Position numbers and translations under genes: made by a program. From Archaeoglobaceae archaeon (GTDB lineage: Archaea; Halobacteriota; Archaeoglobi; Archaeoglobales; Archaeoglobaceae): a stretch of 7,175 bases of DNA. This document shows positions 1-7,175 of the stretch, piece after piece (the first letter of the stretch is position 1; the number at the start of each line of letters is the position of its first letter). The stretch covers positions 1 through 7,175 of the forward strand of contig JANXDJ010000067.1 in NCBI GenBank assembly GCA_025059545.1. Direction: 5' to 3'. Below the pieces are notes generated by a model, which was not told where the DNA came from, ran no database searches, and worked only from the letters and a program-made list of their open reading frames with translations.

Positions 1-111
1 ACTGCATGGAAATTGCGAGAAACATGGTACACTTATATAGAAAAGCACAAAGAACCTAACGTATCTAAATGGAATTTCTATGAGCGGTTATTTAATGAAT
101 TAATAAAGTGA
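1..111 (+). CDS. C-terminal end of an unidentified protein, upstream member of the restriction operon
   Basis: Frame 1 is open from the first base of the window to a TGA at 109-111, giving the last 36 residues of a protein that begins outside the window. The tail is hydrophilic, rich in Lys, Glu and aromatic residues (three Trp, three Tyr), with a helix-like end (FYERLFNELIK). Its stop codon overlaps the GTG of hsdR in a GTGA arrangement, which suggests one mRNA and possibly coupled translation. By position it could be the end of hsdS or of an accessory gene that often sits between hsdS and hsdR, but 36 residues show no motif that settles this. The reading frame is seen; that it is a real gene is inferred from the overlap. 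Confidence 0.5.
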   Translation, partial: TAWKLRETWYTYIEKHKEPNVSKWNFYERLFNELIK

Positions 112-119
112 AATTTATG
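108..119 (+). promoter_or_regulatory. Ambiguous translation start of hsdR (GTG 108 or ATG 117)
   Basis: GTG at 108 overlaps the previous stop as GTGA and would start by coupling, but has no Shine-Dalgarno sequence ahead of it. ATG at 117 is in the same frame three codons later. The GTGA at 108-111 could serve as its weak ribosome binding site (part of archaeal GGTGATC) with a 5-base gap. The two choices differ only by three residues before MNSEKR. Confidence 0.35.
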
Positions 120-3100
120 AATTCAGAAAAACGTTTAGTTGAGGATTACATTGTTGAACACTTGGTTAAAAAAGGTTGGAGCTTCTTTGAAGCGTCAGAT
201 CTTAAACGTGACAATCCAAGGGAGCATTTGTTAACTTCAGACTTGATTAATGCCATTAAGCGTATTAATAGGGGTTTTGAATTTACTGAAAGTGACATTA
301 ACCGCATCCTATTGGAGCTAAAGAAGGCTCCAGCTACGATGGAAGGAGCTAAAATAGTTTTAAGAGGTTTGAAGCATGGAATCCCAATAAAACTTGAGAA
401 AGAGAGAATTGTTAAGAATGTTCAGCTCATAGATTATGAGAAAATAGAGAACAACGATTTCATCGTCAGCAGGCAGGTTATATTTAGTGGTTACGGCGAG
501 ATAAGGGCGGACATAATCTTATACGTGAACGGCATACCAATTGTCTTAATAGAATGCAAGAGCCCAGCAAAACAATACTCAACACTTGAAGAAGCATACG
601 AGCAAGTTAAAAGATACGAAAGAACGGTTCCAGAGCTATTCAAGTATGTTCAATTCAGCATAATAGCGGAATGGAATGCAAGATACTTCTCAAACACAAC
701 CTACGGCAGAGACGTGCCACAGGAAAGATGGAGAGTGGAGGGCATAGAGGATGAATTGGATGCAATAATAGAGATGCTCGACAAAAAAGTGCTTCTTGAC
801 TTGATAAGATACTTCATATTCATCAGAGAATGGAAAGGAGAGCTTACAAGGGTTATAGCAAGATGGATGCAGTATCAAGCAACGAACAAGATGGTCGAGA
901 GAGTGATAAAAAACCTTAAAGGTGAAGATGAACGGAAAAATGGACTAATATGGCATTGGCTCGGTTCTGGGAAAACACTGACAATGATATTCACCGCTAA
1001 TAAGCTATGGACGCTCAATGTTTTAGAAAATCCGACGATATTCTTCATAGTTGACAGAATGGAACTTGAAGAACAGCTAAGGAATGAGTATGAAGCATTA
1101 GAAACATCTCTACCAACTCTTGGGAGAATAGAATCTATAAAAGAGCTAATAGAAAACTTGAGGAAGGGTAGAAGGGGAACATTCCTAACACTGATCCACA
1201 AGTTTAGACCGGAAGAGATAAAGACTCTAATAGAAGAACTTGAAAAAATTGAGCTTGAAAAAGGTGAGGAAACAATACTGAGTAGAAGGAATATAGTGGC
1301 ATTCATAGATGAGGGGCACAGAACGCAGTATGGACTTTTAGCTGCTGCAATGAGATGCGCCCTAAAAAATGCTTTTTTCTTTGCATTCACGGGAACACCA
1401 ATCTCGAAAGGAGGAAGAGACACTTATGCATACTTTGCTTATCCAGAAAAGGGTGAAGAATACCTACATAGATACTTCATAGTGGAATCACAGAGAGACG
1501 GGCACACATTGCCAATAGTATTCACTTCAAGATTATTAGACAGGGTTGGATTAAAATACAATCAAGAAGTTAGCCAAGAATATCAAGAATTCCTCGAATC
1601 GGAGACCTTTGAAGACACAGAGGACAGAATCGACACTACAACATACAAGAAGATAATAGACTTCCTCGTAGAACACGGTGCCCTAAGAGAAATACCTGAA
1701 GAATACAAGTCTAAAGTGAGAGAGCAAATCGCGAGAAAGATGAATAAGATAAAGGTATTCATGGAGAAGCCTGAAAGAATACAGCTAATAGCGGAAGACA
1801 TAGCCAAACACTACATAGAAAACCTTGATGGAAAGTTTAAGGCTATGGTTGTAACAGCAAGCAGGATCGCTTGTGTAAGATACAAAAGAGCTATAGACGA
1901 ATTTTTAAGAAAATTTAGTGTGTCTAAGCCCGAGAGATACACGGAAATAGTCATGACCTATACACAAAACGACCCTGAAGAAATAAGAGCCTACCAGCAG
2001 ATTCTAAGGGAGAAGTATGGACTTAATAGGGAGATCAGCGAGATAAACAAAGAAATAATAACAAAATTCAAGGATGAAGAATATCCAAAGATAGCAATAG
2101 TAACAGACATGCTTATAACAGGATTCGATCATCCACTGCTACAAACGATCTACCTCGACAAGCCATTAAAGGGGCATTTGCTACTACAAACAGTTGCAAG
2201 GGTGAATAGACCCGCTAAGGAGAAGGAATTAGGCATGGTAGTCGATTACGTAGGAATCTTGGAAGACTACGAAAAAGCTTTAGCCTTCTACGAGAGAGAA
2301 GACTACAAAACCATATCACAATCATTCCAGAACATTGAAAAGCTCATCAAGGAATTTGAAAACCTATTGAAGGAGATCGAGGAACTAATCGAATTAAAAG
2401 AGTATGTTAATGATGTAGACGAGTTGAAAACTGCTAAAAGACTAAGATTTGACCGAGAAACTCTAAAAAGAATAACAAACTCACTTCTAATAGATGAAGA
2501 AAAAGCCAAAAAATTCTTATCAAACTATAAGCGCCTAAGAAGACTCTTTGAAATATTAGGTCCAAGCCCGGAGAAGATCAGATACCAAGAAAGATACACC
2601 GCCTTAACGGAGATCTACTATACATATCTACATCGAAAAAGGGACTTCGAAGACGTAGATGGCTATGTCAGAAAATACTTTCCAAAAACTCTCGAAATCA
2701 TACAAAAAAGCATAGATTTGGGGAAAATAGAGGAACTATTCCCAGCAATAAAGCTTGATGAGGAGTATCTGAAGAGTTTACAGGAGAAATACTCAGATAT
2801 AGCGGAGAGGGTAAGCAACATGGTCTTTGACATAAGAAAGTTCGTCTATACAGAGAAATCGAGAAGTCCATTCCTCGAAACAATAGGCGAGAGAGTAAAC
2901 AGAATACTACAGGAGATCAGAGATCGGAGAATAAAAACGGAAGACGCATACAATGAGCTAAAGCAGGTAGTTACAGAGATAAACGAGATACAGGCAAGAA
3001 GAAAAGAGTTAAGCGACAGAGAGCTAAGCATATTAATACCAATTGAAAAGGCGGTTGGAAAATCGCAAGAGCTAATAGACTCGGTCAAAAAATTGGTAAT

Positions 3101-3272
3101 TGAACTCGAAAAAGAGGGGTTATTATTTTCTGGATGGAACCAGAAAACGGAATCAACAAAGAAGGTTGGGCTGAAAATAAGGTCTCAAATAAGAAAAATT
3201 CCCGGACTAAAGTTTGAAGATAGAGATAAAATATTCAACGAGATTATGGAGAATCTGAAAAAGGTGGGCTGA
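108..3272 (+). CDS. hsdR: Type I restriction enzyme, R (endonuclease/translocase) subunit
   Basis: This is the motor and nuclease subunit of a type I restriction-modification complex. With HsdM and HsdS it pulls in DNA using ATP and cuts far from an unmethylated site. The N-terminal PD-(D/E)xK nuclease shows D135, E149-x-K151 and the RecB-like QxxxY motif Q166-Y170. The SF2 helicase core follows: Walker A WHWLGSGKT (282-290, K289), motif II DEGH (401-404), motif III FTGTP (427-431), TGFD (671-674) and motif VI QTVARVNRP (694-702). About 730-1054 is the charged helical C-terminal region usual in the family. At 1054 residues the length is normal, and no frameshift or missing catalytic residue is seen. 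Walker A has Leu where many relatives have Gln (TQGSGK), and motif II is DEGH rather than DEAH. The start may be GTG 108 (overlapping the upstream stop) or ATG 117. Family assignment is very secure; activity is inferred. The first ~70 codons use different synonymous codons from the rest. Confidence 0.96.
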   Translation: MKFMNSEKRLVEDYIVEHLVKKGWSFFEASDLKRDNPREHLLTSDLINAIKRINRGFEFTESDINRILLELKKAPATMEGAKIVLRGLKHGIPIKLEKERIVKNVQLIDYEKIENNDFIVSRQVIFSGYGEIRADIILYVNGIPIVLIECKSPAKQYSTLEEAYEQVKRYERTVPELFKYVQFSIIAEWNARYFSNTTYGRDVPQERWRVEGIEDELDAIIEMLDKKVLLDLIRYFIFIREWKGELTRVIARWMQYQATNKMVERVIKNLKGEDERKNGLIWHWLGSGKTLTMIFTANKLWTLNVLENPTIFFIVDRMELEEQLRNEYEALETSLPTLGRIESIKELIENLRKGRRGTFLTLIHKFRPEEIKTLIEELEKIELEKGEETILSRRNIVAFIDEGHRTQYGLLAAAMRCALKNAFFFAFTGTPISKGGRDTYAYFAYPEKGEEYLHRYFIVESQRDGHTLPIVFTSRLLDRVGLKYNQEVSQEYQEFLESETFEDTEDRIDTTTYKKIIDFLVEHGALREIPEEYKSKVREQIARKMNKIKVFMEKPERIQLIAEDIAKHYIENLDGKFKAMVVTASRIACVRYKRAIDEFLRKFSVSKPERYTEIVMTYTQNDPEEIRAYQQILREKYGLNREISEINKEIITKFKDEEYPKIAIVTDMLITGFDHPLLQTIYLDKPLKGHLLLQTVARVNRPAKEKELGMVVDYVGILEDYEKALAFYEREDYKTISQSFQNIEKLIKEFENLLKEIEELIELKEYVNDVDELKTAKRLRFDRETLKRITNSLLIDEEKAKKFLSNYKRLRRLFEILGPSPEKIRYQERYTALTEIYYTYLHRKRDFEDVDGYVRKYFPKTLEIIQKSIDLGKIEELFPAIKLDEEYLKSLQEKYSDIAERVSNMVFDIRKFVYTEKSRSPFLETIGERVNRILQEIRDRRIKTEDAYNELKQVVTEINEIQARRKELSDRELSILIPIEKAVGKSQELIDSVKKLVIELEKEGLLFSGWNQKTESTKKVGLKIRSQIRKIPGLKFEDRDKIFNEIMENLKKVG

Positions 3273-3276
3273 GATC

Positions 3277-3981
3277 ATGGAAATCCCCTACAAGGTCGAG
3301 CACAGAAAAGTCAAGTATCCAAGACTGGAGTTCAAGGGTCTACAGCTACTAATAATACTACCTTACCACATGAAAGACCCAGAAGAGATAATAGCGAAGC
3401 GCAAGGCATGGATAGAGAGAAAATGGAATCAGATCCAAGAGGCGATAAAAAACACCGATGAATCGGAACAATTCATGGTCTTAGGAGAAAAGTATTCTAT
3501 AGAAAATGCCAACGTTGAAAAGCCAATAATAGACTGCGGGCGAAAGAAAATAGTTTTAGACCCTAAAAACCCGAAACATAGAAAGCAAGTGATAGATCAA
3601 TTAAAAAGAATTCTAAAAGAGAAGATTGTAGAGATAGTAGACGATTACTTCGCTAAAACAGGCTTCAAACCAAAGAAAATAACTATTAGACAGCAGAAAA
3701 CAAAGTGGGGAAGCTGTTCAAGCAATGGAAACATAAGTCTTAACTTAAAGCTCGTTTGCTTACCAGAGGAAAAGATAAGATACATAGTCTACCATGAAGT
3801 AACCCATCTAAGGCATAGAAAACATAACAAAGCCTTCTGGCAGACAATAAGCGAGGAATATCCAAATTACAAACAAATAGAAAAAGAACTCCTTATACAA
3901 TGGTTCTTAACTGAAAAATTATTTCAAAAACTGTTTAAAATGGAGGATGAATCGCCAAAGTGCATTATATCGACTTCATAG
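3277..3981 (+). CDS. YgjP/DUF45-family zinc metallopeptidase linked to the type I restriction operon
   Basis: This 234-residue protein belongs to the YgjP-like, M48-related metallopeptidase family (DUF45). The family hallmarks are KWGSCSS (143-149), followed by HEVTH (173-177) and H183 as probable third zinc ligand in a HxxxFW-type context (W188). E174 would be the catalytic base. No signal peptide or membrane segment is visible, so it is probably cytoplasmic. The ATG lies 4 bases after the hsdR stop, with AGGTG at 3262-3266 as a Shine-Dalgarno match inside the hsdR end, so the two genes are almost certainly co-transcribed. Members of this family often sit beside hsdR in bacteria and archaea. 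Their substrate is not established; trimming or turnover of a restriction subunit is a reasonable guess only. The length is typical and the active site looks intact. Leu and Ile codons are mostly CTA and ATA, as in hsdR. Confidence 0.9.
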   Translation: MEIPYKVEHRKVKYPRLEFKGLQLLIILPYHMKDPEEIIAKRKAWIERKWNQIQEAIKNTDESEQFMVLGEKYSIENANVEKPIIDCGRKKIVLDPKNPKHRKQVIDQLKRILKEKIVEIVDDYFAKTGFKPKKITIRQQKTKWGSCSSNGNISLNLKLVCLPEEKIRYIVYHEVTHLRHRKHNKAFWQTISEEYPNYKQIEKELLIQWFLTEKLFQKLFKMEDESPKCIISTS

Positions 3982-4093
3982 GGTATTAACCATACTTAGC
4001 AAGAGAAAAGTCTTTAGGGTTAAAAAGTCCTTCTTTGAAAAATTAATGGACAAAAAGAGATCGGAAATGACTAAAGCAAAAATTTTTGATTGA
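3947..4093 (+). CDS. Possible small basic protein, 48 codons, overlapping the metallopeptidase end
   Basis: An ATG at 3947 opens a 48-codon frame ending at TGA 4091-4093. It overlaps the last 35 bases of the metallopeptidase gene in another frame. The product would be very basic (RLHRV, SKRKVF, RVKKSF, DKKRSE), with no recognised domain and no hydrophobic segment. GGAGG at 3942-3946 touches the ATG, which is too close for a normal ribosome binding site. A shorter start at ATG 4046 would leave only 15 residues. It may be a real small protein of the restriction operon or a chance open frame in AT-rich spacer; I favour chance. Confidence 0.2.
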   Translation: MNRQSALYRLHRVLTILSKRKVFRVKKSFFEKLMDKKRSEMTKAKIFD

Positions 4094-4113
4094 TTGCGTT
4101 GTAAGAGAATAAC

Positions 4114-4128
4114 CTTAAAACTTTTAAG
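4114..4128 (+). promoter_or_regulatory. Probable TATA region of the glyS operon, forming a perfect palindrome
   Basis: CTTAAAA (4114-4120), one C, then TTTTAAG (4122-4128) form a perfect 7-base inverted repeat. Either half can be read as an archaeal TATA-like box. Transcription would begin about 25 bases further on, near 4143-4150, at or just before the glyS ATG. This agrees with the missing Shine-Dalgarno sequence ahead of glyS (pyrimidine-rich CGTTCTTGC). The symmetry might also be a regulator site, but A/T-only arms make chance symmetry easy. The rest of the spacer (3982-4148) holds a TTTTT run at 4083-4087 that could help end the upstream transcript, and no convincing hairpin. Confidence 0.45.
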
Positions 4129-4148
4129 TTGAACGCATTCGTTCTTGC

Positions 4149-5843
4149 ATGAGCGACCTGATGGAGATGCTTATCAGACGTGGCTTCCTCTGGCAATCTT
4201 TTGAGATATATAGAGGTATGGCGGGATTTATAGATTATGCTCCTCTTGGTAACAATCTCAGAAGAAAGATAGAAGAGATCTGGCGTGAATTCTTTGTAAT
4301 AGGTGAAAGAGTTGCAGAAATCGACACCCCGCTTATTGGCATTGAAGAAGTCTTCATCGCTTCTGGGCACGCGACTTCTTTCGTCGACACCGCAATAGAG
4401 TGTCAAAAATGCGGGAGAGTTTACAGAGCGGATCATTACGTCAAGGAGAAACTAAATCTTGAAGTTGAGCCAACGAAAGATGCTATAAAGGAAGTTATAG
4501 AAGTCTATGAGCTAAAATGCGAATGTGGTGGCAACTTCGGAGAACCTTTTCCGATGAATTTAATGTTTTCTACAAAAATAGGAGCGGGGAAAGGTAAACT
4601 CGGATATCTTCGACCAGAAACCGCTCAAGGGATCTTTATAGACTTCAGAAGGTTATCCAACTACTTCAGAGACAAGCTTCCTTTCGGAGTTGCTCAAATT
4701 GGCAGAGCATTCAGAAATGAAATCAGCCCGAGACAAGGAGTTATAAGGCTTAGAGAGTTTAACCAAGCTGAATTAGAGTTCTTTGTTCATCCAGCAGAGA
4801 AAAAGCATCCGAATTTTAAAGATCTTGCAAATGACACATTGACTCTCGTTGACAAGTTCGACAAAACGCACAAGATTACTCTTGAAGAGGCGGTGAAGAA
4901 AGGGATCATTGCGAATGAAGTTCTTGCCTATTTCATAGGTAAAACAAGAAGATTTCTGCTTGCTGTTGGTGTAAAAGATGAGAAACTTCGATTTAGACAG
5001 CACAAGGATGATGAAAAGGCTCATTACGCTACCGACTGCTGGGATGCTGAAGCTTTAATGAGCTATGGATGGATCGAGATCGTTGGAATTGCGGATAGAA
5101 CAAATTACGATCTTTCGAGACACATTAAATTCAGTGGAGAAGACATGAGCGTCTTTATTCCTTATACGGAACCAATAGTCGTTAAAAAGAAAAAAGCTAT
5201 TCCGAAAATGAGTGCTCTTGGACCAGTTTTCAAATCAAAGGCGAAAAAGATCGTTGAAGCTCTTGAAAAGATTGAAGTAAACTCAGAAGAGATCGAGATC
5301 GAAGTGGATGGAGAGAAAATAAAGCTTGGAAAGGAATTCTACACTATTCAAGAAGTTGAGGAAGAGGTTAGCGGAGAAAGAATTATCCCACATGTCATAG
5401 AACCCTCATTCGGACTTGACAGAATAACCTACACCGTCTTGGAGCATTCTTTCGACAAGGACGTCGTTGAAGGGGAAGAAAGAAAGGTTCTAAGGCTGAA
5501 AAGAAGAATGGCTCCTATAGAGGTTGCGGTTCTACCATTGCTTTCAAGAGAACCTTTCACAACAAAAGCTCTCGAAATCGTTGATCTACTACGTAAGAGT
5601 GGTTTTTACACAGATTACGACGATTCTGGAAGCATAGGAAGGAGATATAGGAGATTTGATGAAATTGGGACACCTTTGTGCATAACTGTAGACCATCAGA
5701 CTTTCGAAGATAACACTGTAACCATAAGAGACAGAGATACTACAAGGCAAGTTAGAGTAAAGCTCTCGGAGCTTGAAAGTGTTCTTAGAGAACTTATTAA
5801 CAGCGAAAAAAGCATAGAGGAGTTTGGAGAGATCTTTAGATGA
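4149..5843 (+). CDS. glyS: Glycyl-tRNA synthetase, archaeal/eukaryotic dimeric type
   Basis: This class II synthetase attaches glycine to tRNA-Gly in the cytoplasm. Of 564 residues, the N-terminal part begins with the family pattern [13 protein letters not shown] zinc-binding insertion follows, with C85, C88 and C124, C126. The catalytic core has RPETAQ (155-160), motif 2 FRNE (188-191) with REFNQAE (202-208), and motif 3 GLDR (422-425). The anticodon-binding domain covers about 455-550 ([11 protein letters not shown] onward, and [13 protein letters not shown]). Length and order match the archaeal alpha2 enzyme, not the bacterial alpha2beta2 one. The start is well fixed: an in-frame TAA at 4125-4127 leaves ATG 4149 as the first usual start codon. 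There is no Shine-Dalgarno sequence, so the mRNA is probably leaderless. The stop overlaps the cofD start in ATGA. Leu codons favour CTT/CTC, unlike the restriction genes, as expected for a resident gene. Confidence 0.97.
   Translation: MSDLMEMLIRRGFLWQSFEIYRGMAGFIDYAPLGNNLRRKIEEIWREFFVIGERVAEIDTPLIGIEEVFIASGHATSFVDTAIECQKCGRVYRADHYVKEKLNLEVEPTKDAIKEVIEVYELKCECGGNFGEPFPMNLMFSTKIGAGKGKLGYLRPETAQGIFIDFRRLSNYFRDKLPFGVAQIGRAFRNEISPRQGVIRLREFNQAELEFFVHPAEKKHPNFKDLANDTLTLVDKFDKTHKITLEEAVKKGIIANEVLAYFIGKTRRFLLAVGVKDEKLRFRQHKDDEKAHYATDCWDAEALMSYGWIEIVGIADRTNYDLSRHIKFSGEDMSVFIPYTEPIVVKKKKAIPKMSALGPVFKSKAKKIVEALEKIEVNSEEIEIEVDGEKIKLGKEFYTIQEVEEEVSGERIIPHVIEPSFGLDRITYTVLEHSFDKDVVEGEERKVLRLKRRMAPIEVAVLPLLSREPFTTKALEIVDLLRKSGFYTDYDDSGSIGRRYRRFDEIGTPLCITVDHQTFEDNTVTIRDRDTTRQVRVKLSELESVLRELINSEKSIEEFGEIFR
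5826..5834 (+). promoter_or_regulatory. Shine-Dalgarno sequence of cofD inside the glyS end
   Basis: GGAGAGATC lies 5 bases before the cofD ATG at 5840 (11 bases from its GGAG) and matches both ends of the archaeal consensus GGAGGTGATC. It supports ATG 5840 as the start, and shows that cofD can recruit ribosomes itself as well as by coupling through ATGA. Confidence 0.6.
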
Positions 5844-6733
5844 TCGTTCTCTCTGGAGGAACGGGGACACCAAAACTGCTAATTGGGCTAAAAGAAGTCT
5901 CAGATTTCTGTGTAGTAGTTAACACCGCGGAGGACATTTGGATCTCAGGAAATAAGATCTGTCCCGACATAGATTCCGTAATTTACGCTCTCGCTGGGAT
6001 CATAGATGAGGAAAGATGGTGGGGGGTAAAGGGGGACAGCTTCTTAACCCACGAAAGGCTAAAAAAGCTCGGATTTGATGAGTTCATGGCTGTTGGAGAT
6101 CTCGACAGAGCGACACACATTCTTAGAAGTGAAGAGCTTAGGAAAGGTAAAAGCCTTGTCGAAGCAACCAAAATCGTTGCGAAAGCTTATGGTGTGAAGC
6201 ATAGCATTTATCCGATGTGCGATGAAGAGGTTGCGACCACAATTGTGACTCCAGAAGGGGAAATGCACTTTCAGGAATTTTGGGTTAAGAAGAAAGGTGC
6301 TCCAGAAGTTATCGACATATACTTCAAGGGCATTGAAGACGCAAAGATCCCGGAGGAGGTTCTGAAAGAGCTTAAGAAAAATGATGAAGTGCTCATAGGA
6401 CCAAGCAATCCTATAACGAGCATTAATCCGATTTTAAGTGTGGAAGAGTTTAGAAAAAGGTTGAAAGGTAAGAAAGTGATTGCAGTTTCGCCAATAGTCG
6501 GCAATAACCCGCTCAGCGGTCCAGCGGGAAAGTTTATGAAGGCAAAGGGCTATGAAGTGTCGCCATTGGGAGTTTTTGAAGTCTACAAGGACTTTCTTTC
6601 TGCGCTTATAGTTGATGAAGTGGATTCAAGACTCGTCTCAAAAAATGTTTTTGCAACAAAAACGATCATGAAGGGCAAAGAAGATGCTATGAGGTTATCT
6701 GAGTTCATCTTGAAGCTCTTTGATAAAATATGA
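5840..6733 (+). CDS. cofD: 2-phospho-L-lactate transferase (coenzyme F420 biosynthesis)
   Basis: CofD transfers the 2-phospholactate group (in some organisms a phosphoenolpyruvate-derived group) from its guanosine-diphosphate-activated form to the deazaflavin FO. This gives F420-0, the step after FO synthesis and before CofE adds glutamates. The 297-residue protein has the family signatures in order: [10 protein letters not shown] (5-14), NTAED (28-32), CPDID (41-45), RWWG (59-62), GDLDRATH (86-93), [13 protein letters not shown] (187-199) and [15 protein letters not shown] (218-232). Length is normal and it appears intact. It overlaps glyS by ATGA at its start and the next gene by ATGA at its end. 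The substrate pair is known for the family and cannot be told apart from sequence here. Its presence shows that the host makes F420, used by methanogens and Archaeoglobales in redox metabolism. A G6 and a G5 run (6021-6026, 6031-6035) fall in the conserved WWG region. Confidence 0.96.
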   Translation: MIVLSGGTGTPKLLIGLKEVSDFCVVVNTAEDIWISGNKICPDIDSVIYALAGIIDEERWWGVKGDSFLTHERLKKLGFDEFMAVGDLDRATHILRSEELRKGKSLVEATKIVAKAYGVKHSIYPMCDEEVATTIVTPEGEMHFQEFWVKKKGAPEVIDIYFKGIEDAKIPEEVLKELKKNDEVLIGPSNPITSINPILSVEEFRKRLKGKKVIAVSPIVGNNPLSGPAGKFMKAKGYEVSPLGVFEVYKDFLSALIVDEVDSRLVSKNVFATKTIMKGKEDAMRLSEFILKLFDKI

Positions 6734-7175
6734 ATTATTATATAAAAAAATTAAAATATCCGCTTCACTGCGAGCACTGCGAAGGGATCAGTGAAGTTGA
6801 AAATCCAAAGCATCATCCAAGCTATGAGATCACAAATGAATGCAATTTGGACTGCATTTTTTGCTATTCGAGAATTGCAAAGGCTAAAGGTTTGCCCAAG
6901 CCGGGCTACTACGGTGAAATGAATCCAAAGGCTATAACGATCTCGCAATTCGGAGAACCACTTTTAGCGGGAGAGAAAGAGGTTATTAGGATTGCAAAAG
7001 CTCTTCGGGAGATTTTTGGAGAAATAAGATTAGATTTACAGACAAATGGTGTCCTATTAACTCCAAAAATTTGTGAAGAGTTTGACATAGTCATGATCAG
7101 TCTTGATGCGGGAAGCAGAGAAGGCTACAAAAGGATCACGAAAAAAGACTTCTTTGAGAGAGTCGTTGAAAACAT
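6730..7175 (+). CDS. Radical SAM protein, N-terminal part (runs off the window)
   Basis: The first 148 codons are present and the gene continues past the window edge. ATG 6730 overlaps the cofD stop as ATGA, with no good Shine-Dalgarno sequence, so translation probably depends on ribosomes leaving cofD. The cluster motif CNLDCIFC supplies C38, C42 and C45 (CxxxCxxC) for the SAM-binding 4Fe-4S centre. GEP (75-77), LQTNG (103-107) and ISLDAG (123-128) fit successive strands of the radical SAM barrel. Ahead of the barrel is an extra pair, C14-x-x-C17 (HCEHC), which may bind metal. The sequence does not resemble CofG or CofH, the radical SAM FO synthase parts, as far as I can judge. The substrate is unknown. 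Class assignment is firm. A link to F420 or to tRNA/translation is inferred only from the neighbours. Confidence 0.9.
   Translation, partial: MNYYIKKLKYPLHCEHCEGISEVENPKHHPSYEITNECNLDCIFCYSRIAKAKGLPKPGYYGEMNPKAITISQFGEPLLAGEKEVIRIAKALREIFGEIRLDLQTNGVLLTPKICEEFDIVMISLDAGSREGYKRITKKDFFERVVEN

Noticed and set aside
875..1423. Long minus-strand open frame (182 codons) inside hsdR
   Set aside because: The product is Ser/Phe/Leu-rich without motifs, as expected from reading purine-rich coding DNA backwards, and it lies wholly opposite a well-supported gene.
3986..4023. Inverted repeat TTAACC/GGTTAA in the spacer after the metallopeptidase
   Set aside because: Six-base arms with a 26-base loop and weak A/T pairs, with no T-run straight after it, so it is not a convincing terminator.
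4027..4051. GTCC/GGAC inverted repeat in the same spacer
   Set aside because: Only four paired bases around a 17-base A/T-rich loop, expected by chance.
4071..4436. Minus-strand open frame of 121 codons over the glyS promoter and 5' end
   Set aside because: No recognised domain, and most of it lies opposite conserved glyS sequence. It would have to be expressed against the glyS promoter.
6018..6035. G6 and G5 runs in cofD as a possible slippage or G-quadruplex site
   Set aside because: The bases encode the conserved WWG region with normal codons, the frame is intact and there are only two long G runs.
6730..7175. Radical SAM protein as CofG or CofH
   Set aside because: The cysteine motif context ([10 protein letters not shown]) and the sequence after it do not match the FO synthase subunits as I know them. 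Position beside cofD alone is not enough.
1..7175. CRISPR arrays, tRNA/rRNA genes, insertion sequences, toxin-antitoxin pairs
   Set aside because: No regularly spaced repeats, cloverleaf, rRNA-like stretch, transposase or terminal repeats were seen on either strand.

Overview
The window looks like DNA from a thermophilic-type euryarchaeon that makes coenzyme F420, such as a member of the Archaeoglobales or a methanogen. The reasons are a complete cofD gene, an archaeal/eukaryotic-type glycyl-tRNA synthetase, AT-rich DNA with strong AGA/AGG and ATA codon use, short leaders and 4-base gene overlaps. The genus cannot be fixed from this sequence. All supported genes lie on the + strand.

Region 1 (about 1-3981) is the downstream end of a type I restriction-modification operon. 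It holds the last 36 codons of an unidentified gene, a complete hsdR (endonuclease/translocase subunit) overlapping it, and a YgjP/DUF45-type zinc metallopeptidase starting 4 bases after hsdR. The methylase (hsdM) and specificity (hsdS) subunits are not visible and would be expected further upstream. Codon choice (CTA/TTA for Leu, ATA for Ile) differs from the genes that follow, which fits a mobile defence module. The first ~70 codons of hsdR differ again from the rest of that gene.

Region 2 (3982-4148) is an AT-rich spacer. It contains a possible 48-codon ORF overlapping the metallopeptidase end, and a TATA-like element forming a perfect 7-1-7 palindrome about 20 bases before glyS. The glyS start has no Shine-Dalgarno sequence, so a leaderless or very short-leader mRNA is likely.

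Region 3 (4149-7175, running off the end) is a tightly packed housekeeping operon: glyS (glycyl-tRNA synthetase), cofD (2-phospho-L-lactate transferase of F420 synthesis) and a truncated radical SAM gene. They are joined by two ATGA overlaps, which suggests translational coupling. The radical SAM protein is not recognisably CofG or CofH; its place directly after cofD makes it the most open functional question here. I did not find a clearly new multi-gene system. The items most worth checking are the radical SAM gene, the metallopeptidase-hsdR pair and the codon break inside hsdR.
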